The notes: a model not told the origin generated them from the sequence alone. Numbered from the stretch's first letter, positions 12,568 through 20,517 are shown. The stretch is 41,009 nucleotides of DNA from Candidatus Moraniibacteriota bacterium (GCA_026396205.1 JAPLXF010000066.1:1-41009); one strand, 5' to 3'. Numbers and translations: made by a program.

Positions 12568-13359
12568 TTAATTCGGATATAATTTGGATTCCCATTCGGA
12601 TATGTCATCTCGGAGACCGTATATCTCCGAAACATTTTCAAGCTCCTCATCTGTCATCATATTTTTGAGCGCAGCGCGCATGGCTTTGACATTGCCTTTC
12701 GGTCGCAGTCCCCGGCAGCCTTGGCACATCATCCGCGAAGTCGGACAGACGGCATCACAGCCGCCCAAAATCATCGGCCCGAAACAGGGTTTTTTATCCA
12801 AAAGCAAACAGCGGTTTCCGCGCGCTTTGCATTCTACACAAACCGGCTGGTCAGGTATTACCGGTATTTTACCCTCAAGTAGTTCCGGCATATATTTTAA
12901 AAATTCTTCGGCATTGATAGGACAGCCGGGAAAAGTAAAATCCACTTTGACGAAATTATCCACTTCTTTGATTTCCGTATTTTTGATTCCCTGGACATAT
13001 TTATAGACATGCTTGATGGTGTTCATACCTTCCTGATAATTTTTGATTTCCGGAATGCCGCCCATGGCCGCGCAATTTCCCAAAACCGCTAAAATCTTAC
13101 TTCTTTCCCTCAGTTTTTTTAAAGTTTCAATATTTTCATCCGTCATCGGATTGCCCTCTACAATTCCAATGTCAATTTTTTCGCCTTTATCTTCTTCATC
13201 TTCCAGAAGCCGGAAATCTACCATTTCAATTTGCGAAACGAAATCCAAAAAACATTCGCCCAAGTCCAAAAGCGCGAACTGGCAGCCTTCGCAGGAAGTC
13301 AAGGAAACTATGGCTATCTTGGGCTTTTTCTTAAAAAAATCTTTAAAATGCTCCAGCAT
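12568..13359 (-). CDS. [NiFe]-hydrogenase small subunit (group 3b-like, HydD type)
   Basis: The 263-residue product has the proximal-cluster motif SLTSCEGCQFAL near residue 20, GNCAAMGGIPE in the middle and TFPGCPINAEEF. A cysteine-rich C-terminal part follows (PVCVECKARGNRC, then PCFGPMILGGCDAVCP, CQGCRG), enough ligands for three Fe-S clusters. No twin-arginine signal is present, so the enzyme is cytoplasmic. The layout resembles sulfhydrogenase delta subunits. It is followed by the GxxExxY gene and then the large subunit, and preceded without a gap by the DUF6390-like gene. Confidence 0.92.
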   Translation of the reverse strand: MLEHFKDFFKKKPKIAIVSLTSCEGCQFALLDLGECFLDFVSQIEMVDFRLLEDEEDKGEKIDIGIVEGNPMTDENIETLKKLRERSKILAVLGNCAAMGGIPEIKNYQEGMNTIKHVYKYVQGIKNTEIKEVDNFVKVDFTFPGCPINAEEFLKYMPELLEGKIPVIPDQPVCVECKARGNRCLLLDKKPCFGPMILGGCDAVCPTSRMMCQGCRGLRPKGNVKAMRAALKNMMTDEELENVSEIYGLRDDISEWESKLYPN

Positions 13360-14070
13360 TTATTTTTTATTTATGGCAACCAGTGTTTTTTGGTTGTATT
13401 TTATAATATTTTTTAGTTTTTCTTTATTTAAAATTTCTATGGCAGTATTCCAATGAATGGAAACCCAATCGCCTTTTTTTATTTCCGGCAATATGTTCCG
13501 ATTCCAGCTGATTATTTTTTTCTCCGCTTTCCCCAGTATTATTTTTTTTGAAAATTGCAGCGGCTGCCGGATTACTTCTATTTTATTGGGAAAAATATTG
13601 TTAATTTTTCCCCAGCTGATCCGGCAAAAATCCAATCCTTTTTTAGTTTCCTGAAACCTTCCGGTTACCGAACCGATAGCCAAAACGTGAAAATTATGCA
13701 AAGAAATGGCTTTCTTGGGCAGTTTTTTAATTCTGGCCTCCGGCACTTTTCCTAGTGGCAAAAATTCTTTGGCCATCATTTTTTTGAAATCGGAAACTTT
13801 CACTTTATCCAATAGCGGATTTCCCAGCCAATAGGCTTCTACAACTTTTTGATTCAGCGAATCGGTAATTTTATTGGAGCGCGCGATTAATTGATAGTAG
13901 GGATAAGCACCTTTAAACTCTTTGAGTATTTTTTTAATTCTGCCTTTTAATTTTTTTTCTCCGTTTAAAAAGCGATTGATTATTTTTTTCCGTTCTTTAT
14001 CTTTCGGGCCGCAGAGCCCCAATTTGCAAGGCACATAGCCATATCTGATTGCCAGTTTAACTCCGGACAT
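13360..14070 (-). CDS. DUF6390-like hydrogenase-associated protein
   Basis: The 236-residue product starts MSGVKLAIRYGYVPCKLGLC and continues with GPKDK. The YGYVPCKLGLCGP signature resembles the N-terminus of DUF6390 proteins, often found beside hydrogenase and hypC genes. Other parts are AYWLGNPLLDKV, LHNFHVLAIGSVTGRF, DFCRISWGKI and GDWVSIHWNTAIEIL. No enzymatic motif is recognised. It overlaps the DMT transporter gene by 14 nt and directly abuts the small subunit, so it is translationally coupled. An accessory role in hydrogenase maturation is an inference from context. Confidence 0.65.
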   Translation of the reverse strand: MSGVKLAIRYGYVPCKLGLCGPKDKERKKIINRFLNGEKKLKGRIKKILKEFKGAYPYYQLIARSNKITDSLNQKVVEAYWLGNPLLDKVKVSDFKKMMAKEFLPLGKVPEARIKKLPKKAISLHNFHVLAIGSVTGRFQETKKGLDFCRISWGKINNIFPNKIEVIRQPLQFSKKIILGKAEKKIISWNRNILPEIKKGDWVSIHWNTAIEILNKEKLKNIIKYNQKTLVAINKK

Positions 14071-14953
14071 AGGCCAATTTTAATTTCTTAATAATCTCCA
14101 GACCAAAAGCCACGGCTACTGCCAAAATTACCAAAGCTAGAGCAATATATTCTTTCATGGCTACCGGTTTTAAAAAGGCCATTGATAAAAGCGTGGTTAC
14201 AGGCGAGCCCAGCATCAAAATTATGGCCGCTTCGGAAACTTTAATTTGCTTTAGCCCGGCATACCAACTGGAAACATAGCCCAAAAGTAGAACGCCGGTA
14301 AAAAATATCCAGGCCAGCTGATGAGAATTTATTTTAGCTATCGGTGTTATTTGATGGGTGAATAATAGGAATATCAAAATAAAAATTGAGCCAAAAAACA
14401 TCCGCGCCCACATAACAGTTTTAGCCGGGAGTTCTGCCAGAGCGTATTTGGAAATCACATTTTCTAACGCCCAAAAAAGCGTGGCGATAAAAATCAAAAA
14501 AGTTCCCCAGCCTAAGCGGATGTCGGAAAAATTCAAAAGCAGGATATTGGACAGCATCAAAATCATCCCGGCCAAAAGCAAATTTTTCGTAATTTTTTCT
14601 TTCAAATATACGGCCGCTAAGATAAAAATCCAAATAAACATGGTTTTTTGGATAAAAGAAGCTTCTGCCGCTGTCGTCAGCGACAAGCCTTTAAAAAACA
14701 AAAGAAACGGCACGCTGCCGCCAATCAGGCCGATGGATAAAAGCAGCAGCCATTGTTTTTTCTTGATAATTTTAAAAGATTTAAAATTCCAGGCGCCAAA
14801 AATAATGGCGGTCAAAAATAAGGCTACCAAAGAATTTTTGAGGAAAGTAAAAATATAGGGATTAGCTATAGCCACCGCAAATTTATTCATAAAAATTGAG
14901 AATCCGGAAATAAAAGCCGTGAATAATACTAAAAAATATCCTTTATTTTTCAT
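14057..14953 (-). CDS. EamA/DMT-superfamily transporter
   Basis: The 298-residue protein has about ten hydrophobic segments in two EamA repeats. The first starts YFLVLFTAFISGFSIFMNKF and the second LGWGTFLIFIATLFWALENV. Motifs include ASFIQKTMFIWIFILAAVYL, KEKITKNLLLAGMILM and GLKQIKVSEAAIILMLGSPV. Such proteins export or import small metabolites, and the substrate cannot be told from sequence. It overlaps both neighbours (hypC by 4 nt, the DUF6390-like gene by 14 nt). Its place inside the hydrogenase operon suggests a cofactor or metal-related role, but this is only inferred. Confidence 0.85.
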   Translation of the reverse strand: MKNKGYFLVLFTAFISGFSIFMNKFAVAIANPYIFTFLKNSLVALFLTAIIFGAWNFKSFKIIKKKQWLLLLSIGLIGGSVPFLLFFKGLSLTTAAEASFIQKTMFIWIFILAAVYLKEKITKNLLLAGMILMLSNILLLNFSDIRLGWGTFLIFIATLFWALENVISKYALAELPAKTVMWARMFFGSIFILIFLLFTHQITPIAKINSHQLAWIFFTGVLLLGYVSSWYAGLKQIKVSEAAIILMLGSPVTTLLSMAFLKPVAMKEYIALALVILAVAVAFGLEIIKKLKLAYVRS

Positions 14954-15153
14954 TTTTGCTTGCTAAATAATTTTTTAATTTCTAAGGCCTGTTTTGAGGT
15001 AATTTTATCAATGATAAAATTATTCTGGGTTAAAACCCAATCTCCCTTTTTCACTTTTATTAAAGCGCCTACTGATTGCCTTCCCTTTTCTGAATTAACT
15101 GTAATGGAACCATTTTTAACCGAGAGTACTTTTTTAGGAATAGTCAGGCACAT
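14950..15153 (-). CDS. hypC: Hydrogenase maturation chaperone HypC/HupF
   Basis: From the ATG at 15153 the product begins MCLTIPKKVLSVKNGSITV. The MC(L/I)xIP start is required in HypC because Cys2 holds the Fe(CN)2CO precursor with HypD. The next part, VGALIKVKKGDWVLTQNNFI, is the usual OB-like core. At 67 residues it is slightly shorter than average. A longer open frame reaching 15261 runs through leader-element copy 4 and is rejected. It is the first gene of the hydrogenase operon. Confidence 0.93.
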   Translation of the reverse strand: MCLTIPKKVLSVKNGSITVNSEKGRQSVGALIKVKKGDWVLTQNNFIIDKITSKQALEIKKLFSKQK

Positions 15154-15312
15154 GCCAATTTTGTCCGCGAAGTATGAGCGGGAACAAAATTGAGCATCCC
15201 GCACCAATTCGCAGTATAAAATTTTTATTAAATTAACCTTAAGCCGCAGGCGACAACGCACACAAAACCAAAAATTATATGAAAACTTTATTGGAATTTG
15301 GTGCTGGGATAG
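15154..15312 (-). repeat. 160-nt structured leader element, copy 4 (before hypC)
   Basis: The outer helix is ATCCCGCACCAATTC with GAATTTGGTGCTGGGAT. The terminal hairpin CAATTTTGT/ACAAAATTG is extended by CCGC/GCGG. The core is TTAAGCCGCAGGCGA. As in the hypA copy, the hairpin ends TTGGC and the ATG follows. A possible TTAAGG-N18-TATACT promoter lies between the core and the outer helix. Confidence 0.85.
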
Positions 15313-15320
15313 CTACTTCT

Positions 15321-16184
15321 TTACGCTTTGCCGTCGCTTCCAAAAAACTTTATTTTTCTCTTGACTGTTTCTTTGACAGCTTCCCGGGCCGAACCCAAAA
15401 GTTTCCGGATATCAAAGCCAACATTGCCTTGATTTTTTACTGAATTTATAAGGTTATTGATGAAAGCCATGCGAATAGCTGTATCTACATTAAAGCAAGT
15501 CACGCCGCGATTAATAACTTCCTTAACTTTTCCATTTTCCCAGTCTGAAGCGCCATGGAGAATGAGCGGTATATTGCAAATTTTATTTATTTTTTCCAGC
15601 CTTTCCAAATCCGGGGTTTCGCGCTCTTTGAAAAAGTCGTGGGCATTGCCAATAGCTATGGCCAATGAATCCACTTTGGTTTCCTGTATAAAATTGCCAG
15701 CTTGTTCAGGGTCGGTCATATAATCTTCCCATTTTATCTGGCCGGCTTCAAATTCTCCCAAATAAGGGACACTGCCCAGTTCCGCTTGAACATTTATTTC
15801 TTTTCCGTGGCAAAATTCCACGATTTTTTTCGTCATACTAAGATTGTCGGTATATTTCTTGCGCGAACCGTCATACATAACTGACTTAAATCCGATTTCC
15901 ACCGCCCTTTCAATTATTTCAAAACTATGGCCGTGATCCAGATGAATGCCCACTGGAATTTCCGGCGCATAAAATTCCGCGTCATTTTTAACTAAATTAA
16001 AAATGCCCCGCCCGCCGGCATATTCCATAGTTTTTTCCGTGATTTGGACGATGACCGGCGAACGCATTTCTTTAGCGGCTTCAATGATAGCGCGGGTGGT
16101 TTCCAGATTGACAGTATTGAAAGCGCCGACGGCATAACCGCCTTCTTTGGCTTTGGCTAAAATTTCTTTGACACTAACAATCAT
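15321..16184 (-). CDS. fba: Class II fructose-bisphosphate aldolase
   Basis: The 287-residue TIM-barrel protein has KEGGYAVGAFNTVNLETTRA at the start. VGIHLDHGHSFE holds a zinc-ligand histidine with the catalytic aspartate. GFKSVMYDGSRKKYTDNL, INVQAELGSVPYLG, PLILHGASDWENG with a zinc histidine, and CFNVDTAIRMAF for phosphate binding follow. It splits fructose-1,6-bisphosphate to two triose phosphates. The close relatives GatY/KbaY (tagatose bisphosphate aldolases) cannot be excluded, but the nearby tpiA favours Fba. A GTTAAC-word repeat lies between tpiA and this gene. Confidence 0.9.
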   Translation of the reverse strand: MIVSVKEILAKAKEGGYAVGAFNTVNLETTRAIIEAAKEMRSPVIVQITEKTMEYAGGRGIFNLVKNDAEFYAPEIPVGIHLDHGHSFEIIERAVEIGFKSVMYDGSRKKYTDNLSMTKKIVEFCHGKEINVQAELGSVPYLGEFEAGQIKWEDYMTDPEQAGNFIQETKVDSLAIAIGNAHDFFKERETPDLERLEKINKICNIPLILHGASDWENGKVKEVINRGVTCFNVDTAIRMAFINNLINSVKNQGNVGFDIRKLLGSAREAVKETVKRKIKFFGSDGKA

Positions 16185-16198
16185 TTTTTTATTATCTA

Positions 16199-16259
16199 TT
16201 AACGAGCTAACGTGTTCACGAGTTAAATTTTAACCCGTTAACTTTTTAACTCGTTAACT
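16199..16259. repeat. GTTAAC-word palindromic repeat, copy 1
   Basis: A 61-nt block that differs at one base from 18372-18432. It is built of TTAACGAG / CGTTAAC words in both orientations, and its outer arms (TTAACGAGCTAA and TTAACTCGTTAA) can pair with one mismatch. It sits just after the tpiA stop codon. Confidence 0.85.
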
Positions 16260-16261
16260 GA

Positions 16262-17026
16262 TTAATAATTGTTTATTATCTCTGCTATTTTCAAAAATTC
16301 ATAGGGTGTAAGGCTTTCCCGCCCGACCAGCGCGCCGTCCATTCCCGGCTCTACGCAAACTTGTTCAACTGTCCGCGCATTGACACTGCCGCCGTAAAGA
16401 ATGGCTACTTTTTCGGCGCTGGGCCGGCCGAACATTCCTACTAATATTTTTCGGATCAGCACCTTGGCTTCCATAATATCATTGGCAGGCGGCACCTCAT
16501 CGGTGCCAACCGCCCAAATCGGCTCATAAGCAATCACAATTTTTTCCATCTTGGTCCGGCTGACTCCAAACAGGCATTCTTTAACTTGATCGGTAATTAC
16601 TTGAAGCGTTGCCTGATTTTCTTTTTCCGTTTGGCTTTCTCCCACGCAGATAATCGGCTTCAAGCCCACTTTCAGCGCCGCCATTACTTTAAGATTTATC
16701 TCTTCGTTTTTTTCCAGAAAATAGCGCCGCCTTTCGCTGTGGCCTAAAATCACGTAATCGCAGCCTGCATTTTTTACCATTGCCGGCGAAATTTCTCCGG
16801 TATAAGAACCTTTCATTTCCGCAAACATATTCTGCGCTCCGACAGCCAGTTTTTTACCTGCCCAATTTTTAAAAGCTTCTAAATAAACAAAAGGCGGGCA
16901 AAGCACGATTTCAATATTATCCAGTTCTTTATTTGCGCTTTCTTTGTCAAAAAATTCAAAATACTTCTCGCGTTCTAGCGGAGATAAAAGGTTCATTTTT
17001 AAATTGCCAACAACTAATCTTTTCAT
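16262..17026 (-). CDS. tpiA: Triosephosphate isomerase
   Basis: The 254-residue product starts MKRLVVGNLKMNLLS, with the usual N-K substrate residues. KLAVGAQNMFAEMKGSYTGE, VILGHSERRRYF with the electrophilic histidine, VIAYEPIWAVGT with the catalytic glutamate, and ILYGGSVNARTVEQ with the phosphate loop follow. It interconverts dihydroxyacetone phosphate and glyceraldehyde-3-phosphate, acting between fba and gapA in glycolysis. Upstream is a 110-nt AT-rich word repeat. Confidence 0.96.
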   Translation of the reverse strand: MKRLVVGNLKMNLLSPLEREKYFEFFDKESANKELDNIEIVLCPPFVYLEAFKNWAGKKLAVGAQNMFAEMKGSYTGEISPAMVKNAGCDYVILGHSERRRYFLEKNEEINLKVMAALKVGLKPIICVGESQTEKENQATLQVITDQVKECLFGVSRTKMEKIVIAYEPIWAVGTDEVPPANDIMEAKVLIRKILVGMFGRPSAEKVAILYGGSVNARTVEQVCVEPGMDGALVGRESLTPYEFLKIAEIINNY

Positions 17027-17029
17027 ATT

Positions 17030-17140
17030 TTATAATTTTCAATTATCAATTACCAATTTTCAATCAATGATCAATTTATCAATTTTGAAAATTCAATCAT
17101 TGAAAATTTATTGAAAATTGAAAATTGTAAATTGTAAATT
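17030..17140. repeat. AATTTTCAATTATC-word spacer
   Basis: A spacer made of CAATTTTCAAT, ATTGAAAATT and ATCAATT words in both orientations, able to form many alternative hairpins. No gene is seen. Confidence 0.65.
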
Positions 17141-17620
17141 TTATATAGATATTGTCAAAAATAACACAATCAGCCCCGATAACATAGTCCCCGTTAGTAA
17201 TAGCGGCAATGACTTTTTAAGCGGCACGCCGAAGACGAAAGCCGCTAAAGCGCCGGTCATTCCGCCTAAAAACGGAATTGGAATGGCCGCCAGAATAAAT
17301 ATAGCCCAAGCGCCGTATTTCTGCATCTTTTGTTCCGTCCGTTTCCGGGTATGTTCGAACAGCCAGTCAAAAAACTTTTTAAAAAATCCGATATGCTTGG
17401 AAAGGAATTGGGCAATCGGATCCAGCAGCAGAACAATAATAACCATGGTAAAAAAAGTGCCCAGAACCGACCATAGCCAAGCGGAAAAAGCTGACAAGCC
17501 GTAAACTTTATAGGCCAAGGGCAGGGCCGCCCGCAGTTCCGTGACCGGAATCATGGAAATAATAAAAGTGGCCAGCCATTTGGGAAAACCGATAAACCAA
17601 CTAAAAATTATTGCATTCAA
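17141..17620 (-). CDS. COG2426-type small membrane protein (Sm_multidrug_ex family)
   Basis: The 159-residue integral membrane protein has four to five hydrophobic segments. It includes FIISMIPVTELRAALPLAYK and AIFILAAIPIPFLGGMTGAL, where the two proline-rich re-entrant-like motifs (IPVTELRAALP and IPIPFLGG) mark the family named putative small multi-drug export protein. Function is not firmly known. The start is TTG at 17620, only 11 nt from the 17631 edge of the insertion sequence. The native promoter and ribosome site were therefore probably separated from the gene by the insertion. The start may also be altered. Confidence 0.8.
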   Translation of the reverse strand: MNAIIFSWFIGFPKWLATFIISMIPVTELRAALPLAYKVYGLSAFSAWLWSVLGTFFTMVIIVLLLDPIAQFLSKHIGFFKKFFDWLFEHTRKRTEQKMQKYGAWAIFILAAIPIPFLGGMTGALAAFVFGVPLKKSLPLLLTGTMLSGLIVLFLTISI

Positions 17621-17631
17621 ATATTTTTTTA

Positions 17632-18363
17632 GGCTCTAGACCATCATAAGCTATGGTAAAATAGCGATATGGTGCTCAAGAAAGCCAAATTAAGTAATTA
17701 CAAAATTAAAAAAATTATTAACTGTTTTTGTTTGGATCTAACCGCGACTCAGACCAGCAAACTTTTAAAACAACTCAATCGCAAGACAATCAATGAATAT
17801 TATATCACATTCCGATGCGCTATCGCTCTTAATCAGCATGATGAGTTTGAAAAGTTTGTCGGTATGGTAGAATTAGATGAGAGCTATTTCGGAGCCAGAA
17901 GAATACGGGGATTCCATGGCAAACTGAAACGCGGCAGAGGAACTTACAAGCAACCGGTATTCGGGATATTTGAAAGAAATGGCCGAGTGTATACCGAAAT
18001 CGTGCCTGACTGCAAAAAACGCACTCTGCAGCCGGTTATACTGGGAAAAGTGAGCAAAGACACAGTTATTTATTCTGATGGCTGGCGCGGATACAATGGT
18101 TTGGTTTCAGTGGGTTACGACAAACATTACCGGGTCAATCACGGAGAAAACGAATTTGCAAAGAACAAACATATTCATATTAACGGCATTGAATCTTTCT
18201 GGTCTTTTACTAAACGCAGACTGGGAAAATTCAATGGCGTTAAAAAATATTTCTATTTGCATTTGAAAGAGTGCGAATGGAGATGGAAAAGAAATGAAAT
18301 GGAATTGCAGAAAAGTTTGGTAAAAATTCTTAATAAATTTAATTAGTCTGCTGGTCTAGAGCC
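17632..18363 (+). mobile_element. IS1595-family insertion sequence, intact
   Basis: The 732-bp element is bounded by inverted repeats GGCTCTAGACCATCA (17632-17646) and, inverted, GGCTCTAGACCAGCA (18349-18363), 14 of 15 matching. It is flanked by an 8-bp direct duplication TTTTTTTA (17624-17631 and 18364-18371). It carries one transposase gene. The clean ends and duplication indicate a fairly recent insertion. Confidence 0.93.
17669..18346 (+). CDS. IS1595-family (ISXO2-like) DDE transposase
   Basis: The 225-residue product has an N-terminal helix-turn-helix-like part (LDLTATQTSKLLKQLNRKTI). The DDE domain follows: VGMVELDESYFG with the first aspartate, KQPVFGIFERNG, VIYSDGWRGYNGL with the second aspartate, and HINGIESFWSFTKRRLGKFN with the third acidic residue. 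The N-terminal zinc ribbon seen in many ISXO2-like transposases is not evident. It is the only long plus-strand gene in this section, and its reading direction opposes the surrounding operons. Confidence 0.92.
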   Translation: MVLKKAKLSNYKIKKIINCFCLDLTATQTSKLLKQLNRKTINEYYITFRCAIALNQHDEFEKFVGMVELDESYFGARRIRGFHGKLKRGRGTYKQPVFGIFERNGRVYTEIVPDCKKRTLQPVILGKVSKDTVIYSDGWRGYNGLVSVGYDKHYRVNHGENEFAKNKHIHINGIESFWSFTKRRLGKFNGVKKYFYLHLKECEWRWKRNEMELQKSLVKILNKFN

Positions 18364-18371
18364 TTTTTTTA

Positions 18372-18432
18372 TTAACGAGTTAACGTGTTCACGAGTTAAA
18401 TTTTAACCCGTTAACTTTTTAACTCGTTAACT
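18372..18432. repeat. GTTAAC-word palindromic repeat, copy 2
   Basis: One base different from 16199-16259. It starts directly at the target duplication of the insertion sequence and ends over the galT stop codon (18431-18433). Its outer arms TTAACGAGTTAA/TTAACTCGTTAA pair perfectly. Confidence 0.85.
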
Positions 18433-19453
18433 AATTAATATTTCTAAGATATTCGGCTGCGATTTCCGGCTGGATGGTAGAGATTTCAATGCCGGTGGAA
18501 AGTTCGAAGCCCGCCCAAGTGGCCGTGTGCGGCAAAATTTCAATGTGCCAATGGTAATGCAGATAATCCTTGCCGTCGCAGGGAGCGGTGTGGATATAGA
18601 AATTGTAAGCCGGATCTTTAAGCGCCTTGAAAATCCGATTGAGCGATTCCTGCAGCGCTTCGCCACAGGCTAATTTTTCTTCGCTGTTCGTTCTTTCAAA
18701 ATAGGGCTTGTGTTTTTTGGGAACCACCCAAACTTCAAAGGCAGCGCGCGAAGCAAACGGGCAGAAAGCCACAAATTCTTCGTTTTCAAAAACTACTCTT
18801 TTCTGGTCTTCGCACTCCCATTCATTCATCGTGCAATAAACGCATTCTTTGGTGGAGCGGTAATAAGTTTCTGCACCTTCCAGCTCGCCTTTAATATACG
18901 GCGAAACTACTGGAATAGCCATCAGCTGGGAATGCGGATGTTTTATGGATGCGCCGGCTTCCTTGCCGTGGTTATGAAAAATTTCAATGTAGTTGACGCT
19001 TTTGCGGTTCATCAAATCGATGTAGCGTTCCTGATAAGCATCCAATACTTCCGCTACTTCCATCGGATTCATAAGGGCCATTTGTTTAATGTGGTCGCGC
19101 GTGACAATCACTTCATGATAGCCGATGCCGTCCATCGCGAAATAGGGACCTTCCTCAAAATGTTTCGGCGTCCGGCTTCTGGCAAAAGCCGGAAATTTAT
19201 TGGGGAAAACTCGCAGGCTCCAATCACCCTCCTGATCTTGGTACATGAGCACGTCTTTTTCCTGCCCGGTTTCTTCCGGATGGCAAAAAACGCAGGCTTT
19301 GCCGAAATCATCTTCCTCTATTGCCCTTTCGCTAGCCGCAAAATCTTCCGGCCGCCGGGCACGCCCGGTGGCAATTACCACCCAGTCGCCGGTTACCAGA
19401 TCTTGCCGCAGTTCTGATATTTTTGATTGTTTTTTTGTCTTCTCCTTTTCCAT
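18431..19453 (-). CDS. galT: Galactose-1-phosphate uridylyltransferase
   Basis: The 340-residue product has SELRQDLVTGDWVVIATGRA at the start. A zinc-type pair CVFCHPEE (about residue 48) is followed by EVIVTRDHIKQMALM, and HNHGKEAGASIKHPHSQLM contains the HPH active-site triad with the nucleophilic histidine. CVYCTMNEWE and HWHIEILP complete the HIT-like fold. GalT moves UMP between UDP-glucose and galactose-1-phosphate. No other Leloir gene is near, so the enzyme may act in nucleotide-sugar supply for surface glycans. The glycosyltransferase upstream fits this. Confidence 0.92.
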   Translation of the reverse strand: MEKEKTKKQSKISELRQDLVTGDWVVIATGRARRPEDFAASERAIEEDDFGKACVFCHPEETGQEKDVLMYQDQEGDWSLRVFPNKFPAFARSRTPKHFEEGPYFAMDGIGYHEVIVTRDHIKQMALMNPMEVAEVLDAYQERYIDLMNRKSVNYIEIFHNHGKEAGASIKHPHSQLMAIPVVSPYIKGELEGAETYYRSTKECVYCTMNEWECEDQKRVVFENEEFVAFCPFASRAAFEVWVVPKKHKPYFERTNSEEKLACGEALQESLNRIFKALKDPAYNFYIHTAPCDGKDYLHYHWHIEILPHTATWAGFELSTGIEISTIQPEIAAEYLRNIN

Positions 19454-19483
19454 TTTTATTTCCGCTTTTTTTATTTCTCTTTT

Positions 19484-19741
19484 TTACCCAGTCAAATACG
19501 ATTTGAGCCTGTTTTTTAAAAACATTTTACCGTAATATCTTTTTAAATACTTTTCTCTGTGAGTTGCATCTTGTTGGCTAAGACAGGTTTCGTAATAAAT
19601 CAGTTTTAATGGCTTTCTGTCTTTTGTGGAATTAACCAGTCCTTTGTTATGTTGCTCAAATCGTAATTTTAAATTTTTCGTATAACCTGTATAGAGTTTC
19701 CCGTCTTTTTTAGATTTCAACACATAAACATAATGAAACAT
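19484..19741 (-). CDS. GIY-YIG nuclease-domain protein
   Basis: The 85-residue single-domain protein starts MFHYVYVLKSKKDGKLYTGY, with the GIY-YIG strands in the YVYVL...LYTGYT form. The conserved arginine is in LRFEQHNKG and the metal-binding glutamate in ATHREKYLKRYYG. It resembles the YhbQ/UPF0213 group of small stand-alone domains. The biological role is unknown; DNA repair or mobile-DNA origin are both proposed for such genes. It lies between galT and a glycosyltransferase on the same strand. Confidence 0.9.
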   Translation of the reverse strand: MFHYVYVLKSKKDGKLYTGYTKNLKLRFEQHNKGLVNSTKDRKPLKLIYYETCLSQQDATHREKYLKRYYGKMFLKNRLKSYLTG

Positions 19742-19761
19742 TGATTGTGAAAAATTTAAAA

Positions 19762-20517
19762 TTATTTGACGGGGTGAATCTTATATTTGCCAGTCATCAA
19801 CCGCCATTTAGTTTTAAATAAATCTATAAGCACTTGGGTAAAGCCGTTTTTACCGGTCAGGCTGACGGTTGAACCTTCTTCATTCAGCCAGCGAACCGGC
19901 ATTTGTTTGATTTTAAAACCTAATTTTTTAGCCAGAATAATAAGCTCAAAGTCAAATCCGAAACGATCCACCAACATTCTTTTGGCTACCGCTTCTGCCG
20001 CTTTCCCGGAAATCATTTTGAATCCGCATTGCGTGTCCGGAAAACTCCAAAGCCCCAAAACAATCCGAATCAGCCAGTTGCCCATGTCGCCCATAATCTC
20101 GCGGTATTTCGGCTGGTGGATTTGGACATAAGCGCCTTCAATGTCGCGCGAACCGATAACCACATCAAAGCCGCCTTCCAGTTCCGGCAGGAAAGAATTG
20201 ATATGGGTGATGGAAGTTGAGCCGTCGGCATCCAAAAAAACCCGCACTTCGCCTTGGGCTTCCAAGAGTCCTTGGCGCACTACATAGCCCTTGCCGTGAT
20301 TTTCGGGATTATTTATGACTTTTAAATTTTTTATTCTGTCTTTATATTTTTTGGCAATTTCCGCCGTATTGTCCGGCGAACCGTCCACCACCACTAAAAC
20401 TTCATAGGAAAAATCTTTGGAATCCAGATATTCTTTGATTTCCATGAGATTTTTTCCAATCCGCTCGCCTTCTTTATAAGAAGGGATGATAACCGAAAGA
20501 TATGGTTTTTCGTCCAT
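19762..20517 (-). CDS. Family 2 glycosyltransferase, dolichyl-phosphate glucosyltransferase-like
   Basis: The 251-residue product starts LSVIIPSYKEGERIGKNLME, the GT-A nucleotide-sugar fold. VLVVVDGSPDNTAEIAKK and the metal-binding DADG of VRVFLDADGSTSITHI follow. Further on are IGSRDIEGAYV, TQCGFKMISGKAAEAV and FGFDFELIILAKKLG. The cytosolic domain lacks C-terminal membrane helices, as in ALG5/DPM-type enzymes, so it probably loads a sugar onto a polyprenyl phosphate carrier. Exact donor and acceptor cannot be told from sequence. Confidence 0.85.
   Translation of the reverse strand: MDEKPYLSVIIPSYKEGERIGKNLMEIKEYLDSKDFSYEVLVVVDGSPDNTAEIAKKYKDRIKNLKVINNPENHGKGYVVRQGLLEAQGEVRVFLDADGSTSITHINSFLPELEGGFDVVIGSRDIEGAYVQIHQPKYREIMGDMGNWLIRIVLGLWSFPDTQCGFKMISGKAAEAVAKRMLVDRFGFDFELIILAKKLGFKIKQMPVRWLNEEGSTVSLTGKNGFTQVLIDLFKTKWRLMTGKYKIHPVK

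Noticed and set aside
14358..14858. Plus-strand 166-residue frame opposite the DMT transporter
   Set aside because: Lysine-rich antisense of a hydrophobic protein gene. It has no ribosome site and no family likeness.
15154..15261. 5' extension of hypC (and similarly 8099-8134 for hypA)
   Set aside because: The extra residues are encoded by the leader element. HypC and HypA must start with MC and MH for function, which fits the shorter starts.
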